DNA from: Cunninghamia lanceolata
Lineage: Eukaryota > Streptophyta > Pinopsida > Cupressales > Cupressaceae
DNA length: 64,000 nucleotides
Reading direction: 5' to 3'
Assembly (NCBI GenBank): GCA_027924645.1
Contig: BSBN01000252.1
Location: forward strand, 3,224,001 to 3,288,000
How positions within the stretch are numbered: position 1 is the stretch's first letter; the number at the start of each line of letters is the position of its first letter. The notes under the pieces were generated by a model. That model saw only the letters and a program-made list of their open reading frames with translations. It was not told where the DNA came from and made no database searches. A program made the position numbers and the translations under genes. This document shows positions 56,842 to 64,000 of the stretch, one piece after another.

Positions 56842-57601
56842 GCAACCCTTGGAGAAAGATTGAAGGTTGTTCTTGAGTACCACTGAAAACTCTATGATCA
56901 ATCCACAAATCATCAACACAAGTTAGAAATCTAAGTGTTTCCTTTGATTTGGCAATGGGAATGAAGGTTGAAAACCTTAAGTTTCATTAACAAATCAACA
57001 TCATACCATTTAAAACCATAGGTAGTTGGAAAAACATATAACATAGTTGGGAAAACACACAAACCCTATTCATTGCAAGGAAAACTTGCTTATATATATA
57101 TAACCATACCCATATATATGTATGGTTCAAAATAAGGGTATGATCAAGATTGGAATATCACCATCACAAGTAAATGAAGAATTGTAGTTAAAGGTGACTA
57201 ATAAACCCTATTTTGCTACTTACAAAAAAATAGAAACTTGTTGATACATTGTCTATTGTTGCTTGTGTCATTTGATCTATGTTATCTCCCTCTTTAGGCA
57301 CCCCTTTTACCCTCTTACGTCACTCAACATTGCCCATATTGTTAAGCATCTCCATTGCCCACATTTGTCACTAGGATTCCTTCCTTATCAGACCTGAGCA
57401 CCTATTTCAACTGCATTTTTCCACTTAAAGGATTGACTTCTATCCGTAGGCATGATTTTTATCTATCTTGTCACTAAAACTTTGGAATTCATCTTGTAGA
57501 TGTGCTTGAAAGCTATTTTTAACACTTAATATTGCTTCAATGACTTAGGCACCTTTACTCTTCAACCTTGTTACTTAAAAAATTGTTAGGCACCTCCTAT
57601 T
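56842..57601 (+). repeat. Host 5' flank duplicated with the Copia locus (copy D)
   Basis: It matches 17150-17898 before copy B from GCAACCCTTGG onward, includes the ~50-bp degenerate repeat near 57290-57601, and ends with the CTATT target duplication (57597-57601). A TA-rich microsatellite near 57089-57120 differs in length between copies. Confidence 0.9.
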
Positions 57602-58450
57602 TGTTAGGAAAGTTGTCTCAACCTTGCCCCTAATGTTAAGAATATAAAAATATAATTTTTAGACTATGAAATAGAAAAACTCAATTTCTGGGCTATAGAG
57701 TTCATTTTTGGTCAAAATTAAATATTTTGGGTTGTTTGGCATTGCTTCCAAAGATGTCTGGTATGTAGATCTCTTTGCACTCTACAATTTTAAAAAATGG
57801 CTCAAACGACCTCCCAGATTAAAAGTTATGGTCTCTAGAAGTTGGGCCTCTCACATTGGAAATATAAAAACATCTAGGACACATAAAAGAGTTGTAAGAG
57901 AGAGTTACACTTGTTGACCAAAAATATGACACATCATAAGGCATATTTGAATAGGTAATGAAGCCAAAATTGAGCACCATATTAGTCTATGGACTCATCT
58001 TGGGATTTGGGTGTTGGATTTCTAATTAGGGATTTGGATGCCACATTTTGGGTGGTTTTATCTCATGCTTTCCTAATTGCCATTTGATAGTTTCATGTAT
58101 TACATCTCCTATTTACTGGGTGCTTGAAATGGAGTTTTTGATTGTGAGTTTTGTAGGTTTTGTCATGCTGTTAGAATTCCTCCAAATCTCTAGTTGGTGA
58201 TACTCCTGTAAAGGATTAGACTCTACAAGTGTATTGTAACCTTTGATTATTAAATAATACATTGAGTTTCTCTAGAGTGAGGTTTTTCTCTCAAAAAGGG
58301 TTTTCCCCATGTAAACCCTCTTGTTATGGTATATTGTTTTATGTTTTATATGTGTTTCTCTTTCTTGTAATTGTAAAGATCATAAATTTGAATAATGATC
58401 TCCTCTAAGATTAGTGTAGGAAGCATTTTTGCATACATTGCTTCCTTTCA
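57602..58450 (+). repeat. Copia 5' LTR (copy D)
   Basis: This 849-bp LTR begins TGTTAGGAAAGTTG and ends CTTCCTTTCA. It has the 5'-LTR-specific segment near 58003 and groups with the 5' LTRs of B and C rather than with its own 3' LTR. Confidence 0.93.
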
Positions 58451-58452
58451 TT

Positions 58453-58465
58453 TGGTATTAGAGCC
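58453..58465 (+). other. Primer-binding site, initiator tRNA-Met type (copy D)
   Basis: TGGTATTAGAGCC lies two bases after the LTR and has the same C-to-T change as in B and C. Confidence 0.85.
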
Positions 58466-58568
58466 TAATCACCTCAGATTCTAGGTGTTGGTTAGGGTCT
58501 TTTTTGTATTAATCTTTGTTTAAGTAGGAGCTTGCGTAGAAGGAGTTTTGATGTTATTGTAGAAAGAG

Positions 58569-59355
58569 ATGAAAAACAAATTGAGAATAAAAGTGGAGAA
58601 GTTTTCTGACATGAATTTTGAGTTGTGGAAGTTCAAGATGGAGAATATTCTCATAAACTGAGATCTATGGGTTGCAATATCTATAACCAAACCTACATCA
58701 ATGAAACAAGAAGATTGGGACTTGATGGATAGAAAGGGGAAGGGTCTTGTTAGACTTTGTTTGGAAAATCTAGTGTTGCTGAATGTTCATGATGCGACCA
58801 CCACTACAAACCTTTGGAAGAGGTTGGGAGGGATTTATCAAGCTAAATCTTTGGTAAATAAACTCTTCCTAAGAAAGAAGTTGCGTACCCTTACACTAGA
58901 GGATGGTGGATCTATAGCCAGCCATATGAATTCCTTCAATATAATAGCTACCATCTGAATTCTATGGGAGTAAAAATGGAGGAGGATCATTACATGAATT
59001 TTCCATGTCCTTTGCTAGATTCATGGGACCACCCTGTTATGGCTATTTGGAGCACTAACACCAAGTTAAAAATGGATGAAGTGGTGGCATCATTACTTTA
59101 TGAAGAGATGTAAAGAAAGACTTAAAAAATTTCCAAGGAGGTCCTAGTTGTTCATGGTAGGCCAAAAGAGAAAGTCAAGAAGAAGGACAAGAAGCAAGAC
59201 AAGTCTAGATCTAAATCTAGTGGGAGATCCAAATCTCTTGGTAAGTCCAAGACTAAATGTTGGAACTACAAAAAGCCTAACCATTTCAGAAGAAATTACA
59301 AGGAGGAGAAAAATAAAAGAGAGGGAGGTTCTGATGATGAGTCTGAGAAATCCTT
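58569..59355 (+). pseudogene. Copia gag (copy D), best preserved
   Basis: The frame reads MNFELWKFKMENIL, a stop, then an 86-codon open stretch (58701-58958) with QEDWDLMDRKGKGLVRLCLE, LWKRLGGIYQAKSLVNK and LRTLTLEDGGSI. Further on come ASLLYEEM, a Lys-rich KKKDKKQDKSRSKS and a zinc knuckle relic CWNYKKPNHFRRNY. In the relic the second and last Cys have both become Tyr. Confidence 0.88.
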
Positions 59356-60833
59356 CTAGGATGATGGTGATGCATTTTTCACGACCTTAGCTACACATAC
59401 ATTTGAAGATGCGTGGTTGACAAATTCCAATGTCTCTTTCCACATGACCTCACATTGGGGTTGGTTTACAAAATATGAAGAATATGATGGTGGGAAGGTG
59501 TACCTTGGATATGATTCTCATTTGAAGATTGTTGGCCATGGAAGAGTCTTGATTCAATTCCTTGATAGATGAGTGAATGGATCAATGGTATATTGCATTT
59601 CCCTGGTTTGACATGAAGATTACTTTCTGTGAGTAAACTTAATGATGTGGGTGTGCAGGTTGTTTTCTCAAGTGGAGGGTGCAAGATAGTGAGGGGCCAT
59701 GGTGCTTACTAAGGCTGTTCATAGTGGAACTCTATTTTAGGTAGATGCATGCATGATTGAGTGCAATAGTTCTTTTATTCCTATAGTGAAGGATATATAG
59801 AGTCTACACCTTCACTATTGGAACCAACAACAAAGAGGAGTGTTGCATCCACTTTTGATAGTTGTTCTTTTTAGGTACCTAAGGGTGATCATGCTTTGGA
59901 GACTAAGCTACTAGTAGAGAAAACAATGTTATGGCACTAAAGGGTGGGTCACATAGGTGAGAAGGGTCTAAGGATCTTGAAAAATAAAAACCTTGTTGAG
60001 GGGTTAAATGATTGTAACCTTGAATTTGATTTTTGTGAGAATTGGTGTATATGGAAAATAAAACCACATTTAGTTTTAATTTAATTCTCATAAATATTTT
60101 GGGGTATTGGATTTGGTGCATTTTGATGTTTTTGGTCATGTTAACATTCATTCAATTTCAAAATCTATATATTATGTTTCTTTCATTGATGATTATAGTA
60201 GGACATGGCTACATTTCCTTAGAAGTAAATATGAAGTCTTCAATTATTTTAAAGAGTTTAAGGCTCTTGTAGAGAATTAGACTGGTATGAAGATTAAGAT
60301 TTTGAGGACTGATAATGGTGGTGAGTTTGTTCAACATATTTTGATAGATTTTATAAGGATCATGGGATAAAAAGACATAATACAAATTCGTACACCCCTA
60401 ACATAATGGAGTTGTAGAAAGAATGAACAAGACGTTGATGGAGAGGGCTAGGAGTATGCTTAATGGGGCTGGATTGGAACAAAAGTTTTGGGTAGAAGTG
60501 GTTTCCACAACTTATTATCTGGTTAATATGTATCTTACATCATCTCTTGTTGAGAAGACACCTATGGAAGTGTGGTTGAACAAAAAGACCTCATTGAGAC
60601 ATCTTCAAGTCTTTGGTTAAAAGGCATATGCACATGTGCCTAGGGAGAAGAGATCAAAATTAGAGAACATGACTGTAAAATGTATCTTCATCAGCTATGG
60701 TGTCAGTGTGAAATGGTACAAGATTTGGCATCTTTTGGTCAAGAGAGTTTTGTATAGAAGAAGTGTTATCTTTAGAGAAGTCAAGCCTTCTTCCACAATA
60801 TTGCAACTAGAGAAGGATGGAAAGAAGATGTAG
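59356..60833 (+). pseudogene. Copia protease, GAG pre-integrase and integrase (copy D)
   Basis: It has the same order as B and C. The protease site reads WLTNSNVSFHM, so even the catalytic Asp is lost. LRTDNGGEF is intact. A deletion near 60400 shifts the PNNGVVERMNK region. A TAA replaces Tyr after the VFG motif at about 60620, splitting the integrase C-terminus into two open pieces. Confidence 0.88.
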
Positions 60834-61496
60834 TTCAACTAACTCCAAATATTGAGAAGGTTGAACCAAAAACCCACAAACGACCTTTAGAGGAGGAGAG
60901 CTTAGATAGTTTAGAGAGTTCCAAAGAAGAGATAAAACCTCCACCTTAATTATTTGGGAGATCCACTCGGTAAAGAAAACAACCAGATAGGTATACTCCT
61001 CCTGATTGGAGATGTATTTTTGCTTTGATTACTAACACTTATGAGCCTAGGATAGTGAAGGAGGCTATGGGTATGGATGATGTAAAGTCTTGGAAAGTGG
61101 CCATAGATGAGGAGATGGCTATATTGAGGAAACATGACACATTGTACTTAGTACCTTTTCTTTATGGATGAAAACTTATTGGATGCAAATGGGTGTCAAT
61201 CAGTTTAGATGGCCATGTTGATAAGTATAAGGCAAGATTGGTTGCGAAGGGATATTCCCAGGTTGAGAGAATTGGTTATGGTGAAATTTTCTCTCTAGCT
61301 GCTAAGATGGCATCCATTTGGTTCTTATTATCTATTGTAACAACTTTTGACCTTGAGGTTGAGTAGATAGATGTGAAGACAACTTTCCTTCATGGTGATT
61401 TGGAGCAAAAAATTTACATGACACATCTAGAGTACTAAATTGAAAAAGGTTTGGAAAATTTGGTTTGGAAGTTAAAGAAATCATTGTATGGTCTTA
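60834..61496 (+). pseudogene. Copia reverse transcriptase, N-terminal part (copy D)
   Basis: Shared stops lie at 61169-61171 (TGA), 61364-61366 (TAG) and 61436-61438 (TAA). The Trp before KVAIDEEMAIL is intact here, as is KKSLYGL. KARLVAKGYSQVERI is well preserved. Confidence 0.88.
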
Positions 61497-62208
61497 TGTT
61501 AGGAAAAGGGTGTTGTACACCTTGCATAAGAATGAATTATTTTAATTACATGTAAAATAAATATTTATTTATGGTGCATTTTCAGTGATGTGTTTAGCCA
61601 CATTAAATATTTATTTGGGTCCTCTTGTAAATTTGTATGTCACATTGGTTAGATATTTTATGTGTCAGAGACATAGGACACATATTTAATATTTGTGGTA
61701 AATATCTAATTTTGAGGTCAATGGTTTTGTGCTCTCATGGTTTTGAGACAGATGGTTTAGCCAATACCACTTGATGGTTTTGTGTGAGCTTGATTCTATA
61801 AAAGCAAGCACATGTTTAGTGGTTGAGGTTGGATGTTAGTTGTATTGAGCTCTCTTAAAGAGTGCATATATGAAGCATGGCATGTGATGTGTGAATTGCA
61901 TGGTTACCCATTATGCTTAGACACATGGAGGATGCATTGGAGGTACTTGATATTTCAGAAGTGCTCATGGAAGCTCTATAAGTGTATTGTAATGTTGTTT
62001 TCATTGTTGAATAATATATTGAGTGTGGGTGCTTTTGGAGGCTAGGTTTTTCCCTCATGGAGGGTTTTCCCAGAATATATCATGTGTTATCTTGTGGTAT
62101 GTCTTTTTATCTTTACATTATGGTTATTCTGTAAGCTTGCATGCATCATTTTCTCTCATAGAGTTATGTAGGAAATGGTTTGATCAACTTGGTTAATTTC
62201 CTAACTAA
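61497..62208 (+). mobile_element. Nested solo LTR inside reverse transcriptase (copy D)
   Basis: It has the same site and ends as in A and C, 712 bp, with a TATAAAAGCAAG box near 61797. Short opposite-strand open frames at 61833-62058 lie within it and are not genes. Confidence 0.78.
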
Positions 62209-63180
62209 TCTTGATCTCTTAGGATGTGGTACCAAAAGTTTGATTCTTTTTGTTGGGATTAAAATTTTTGAAATCCAAACTAGATCATTGCATTTATTAT
62301 AAGATGGATAGTGATTGTTTCCCTGTTATTACATTATATGTTGATTTTTGGTAATAGTAAGGACATGATTTGTGAACTTAAGTCTCATCTTTTAGTACAA
62401 TTTAAGATGAAAGGATTAGGGGCTACCAGATCCATATTGGGAATGGAGATCAAGTATGTGGACTTGGTGTTGGAGAGATTCAACATGACAACTTGCAGAC
62501 CAGTGTGTGTTCCTATTTTGGTGGGGACTAAGTTATCAGTATAGCAATGTCTAACTTCTCTTAATGAGATGTGGGATATGACAATAGTGCCTTATGCTAG
62601 TGCTATTGGGAGCTTAATGTATGCTATGGTTTGTCTAGACTAGACATCACCCAAGTAGTGGGAGTCTTGAGCCAATTCATGGCTGATCCTAGACAAGTAC
62701 ATTGGGATGTAGTGAAGAGGGTCTTCATATGTTTGCAGGGTACCTTTGAGTACTCCATTTGTTATCATGGTATTTCTATAGGAGACTGACACTCAGTTAA
62801 TATTCATAGATTTGTGGATTAAAATTGGGTAGAGGATGTTGATAGTAGGAGATCCACTAGTGGATATGTTTTCACTATGTTTGGTGATGTAGTCAGTTGG
62901 ATGAGTAAGTGACAAGATGTGTTCTCTTTGTCCACTATAGAATCAAAGTACATGGAAGCTACTCATTCTTGTAAGGAAGTGATTTGGATTAAACATTTGT
63001 GTTTAGATGTGGGGTTGACTCTAGGAGCTATTATAGTTCTATGTGATAGTTAGAATACCATAGGTCTGAAAAATAACCTGATCTTTCATGCAAGGATGAA
63101 GCATATTAATGTCCAATGCCATTTTGTTTGTGACATGGTAGAGGATGGGAGGGTGATGCTAGAGAAAGTTGACACATAAA
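62209..63180 (+). pseudogene. Copia RT C-terminal part and RNase H (copy D)
   Basis: The sequence resumes at WYQKFDSF. About 14 bases are missing after TTATATGTTGAT, so the YVDD box is destroyed. RNase H pieces SRRSTSGYVFTMFG, LSTIE and MKHINVQ are visible with many stops. A deletion just before the end removes the region between DTLQN and the final Trp-rich stretch present in A and C. Confidence 0.85.
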
Positions 63181-63284
63181 TGTTTAGGTGGTGCTATGAG
63201 TCTATGGGCCTCTCAGTCCCTTGCAATTATTTGATAGTGTTGGTACTCCTTTTTCTCTTGCAAGGTGTTCAACAATTGGGAAAA

Positions 63285-64000
63285 TGTTAGGAAAGGTCTC
63301 TCAACCTTGCCTCTAATGTTAAGAATATAAAAAATGTAGTTTTTAGATTATGAAATAGAAAAACTCAATTTATGGGCTATAGAGTTTGATTTTAGACAAA
63401 ATAAATATTTTGGGTTGTTTGACATCACTTCCATAGATGCCGAGTACGTAGATCTCTTTGATCTCTACAACTCGAAAAAAAGGGGAGTTATGGCTTGTGG
63501 AAGTTGGGCCTCTTGCATTGAAAATGTAAAAACATCTAGGACACATAAAAGAGCTATAAGAGGAAGTTACACTTGTTGACCAACTTATAATGCGAGTTAT
63601 GACACATCATAAGGCATATTTGAATGGAGATAATGGAGCACCCAGGTTGGTGAGTGGATTATGACGAGTTTATGATGGATGGATGAAATATGCTATTTTT
63701 AGTATGTGGACTCATCTTGGGATTTGGGTGCTACATTTTGGATGCTTTTTCTCATGGTTTCCTAATTACCATTTGATGGTTTGATGTATTGCATCTCCTA
63801 TTTATTGGGTTCTTGAAATAGAGGTTTTGATAGTGAGTTTTGTAAGTTTTACTATGCTACTAAAATTCCTCTAGATCTCTAGTTGGTGATACTACTGTAA
63901 AGGCTTAGACTTTGCAAGTGTATTATAACCTTTGATTACTGAATAATACGTTGAGTTGCTTTAAATTGTGAGCTTTTTCTCCGAAAGGGTTTTCCCCATG
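63285..64000 (+). repeat. Copia 3' LTR (copy D), cut by the window edge
   Basis: The first 716 bp of the LTR follow the purine run TTGGGAAAA. It carries the 3'-LTR-specific segment near 63643-63700 and groups with the 3' LTRs of A and C. Confidence 0.92.

Larger units (their letters stand above)
57602..64000 (+). mobile_element. Copia element copy D, running off the window
   Basis: It has a 5' LTR, primer site, gag, protease, integrase, RT with the nested LTR, RNase H and a 3' LTR cut by the window edge. It keeps gag segments deleted in B and C and the Trp codon before KVAID that is a stop in A, B and C. It shares the other RT stops. It has its own deletion of the catalytic Asp pair of RT. 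Confidence 0.93.

Noticed and set aside
1..64000. CRISPR array, tRNA, rRNA or bacterial operon
   Set aside because: No regularly spaced identical repeats with unique spacers, no cloverleaf gene and no polycistronic gene run were seen; the tandem repeats found have no unique spacers.

Overview
The window looks like nuclear DNA of a seed plant with a large, repeat-rich genome. It is AT-rich and is built from nested, badly decayed LTR retrotransposons of plant type: Copia elements with an initiator-Met primer site, a gag-protease-only element, Ty3/gypsy pol remnants and LINE pieces. The one recognisable host-type gene is a broken plant defensin with its usual signal-peptide intron. No intact gene, tRNA, rRNA, CRISPR array or bacterial operon was seen. 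A gymnosperm would fit the age and density of the repeats, but that is only an inference.

The main structure is one dead Copia locus present four times in direct orientation. The copies are A (1768-7610, lacking its 5' part), B (17150-21827, lacking its 3' part), C (22488-34530, complete) and D (56842 to the window end). The copies share host flanks: B, C and D the 5' flank, A and C the 3' flank. They also share in-frame stops and a nested solo LTR at the same place inside reverse transcriptase. 5' LTRs resemble other 5' LTRs, and 3' LTRs resemble other 3' LTRs. This indicates one old insertion, into a degenerate repeat of about 50 bp, that was later copied with its flanks rather than transposed again. 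Copy C then received two solo LTRs of one other family in opposite orientations, each with a 5-bp target duplication. B is cut short at a chimeric junction with a different Copia fragment, and D begins at a junction that contains filler DNA.

Other regions: 1-1767 holds a probable minus-strand LTR edge and a GGGTACCCGTT-type array. 7611-17149 holds unrecognised DNA with a LINE-type RNase H remnant, a 4-unit tandem repeat, a clean 415-bp solo LTR and the defensin pseudogene. 34531-40740 holds inverted repeats, a degenerate tandem repeat and a decayed acidic reading frame probably from a LINE. 40741-44880 is four alternating inverted copies of one unit. 45030-53007 is a decayed multi-exon gene split by a 5.3-kb non-autonomous gag-protease retrotransposon with AACTA target duplications. 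55800-56768 is a Ty3/gypsy integrase remnant.

Nothing here can be shown to be a functional system. The most informative parts are the duplication history of the Copia locus, its junctions, the hidden defensin relic and the split gene. Percent identities are judged by eye; none were computed.
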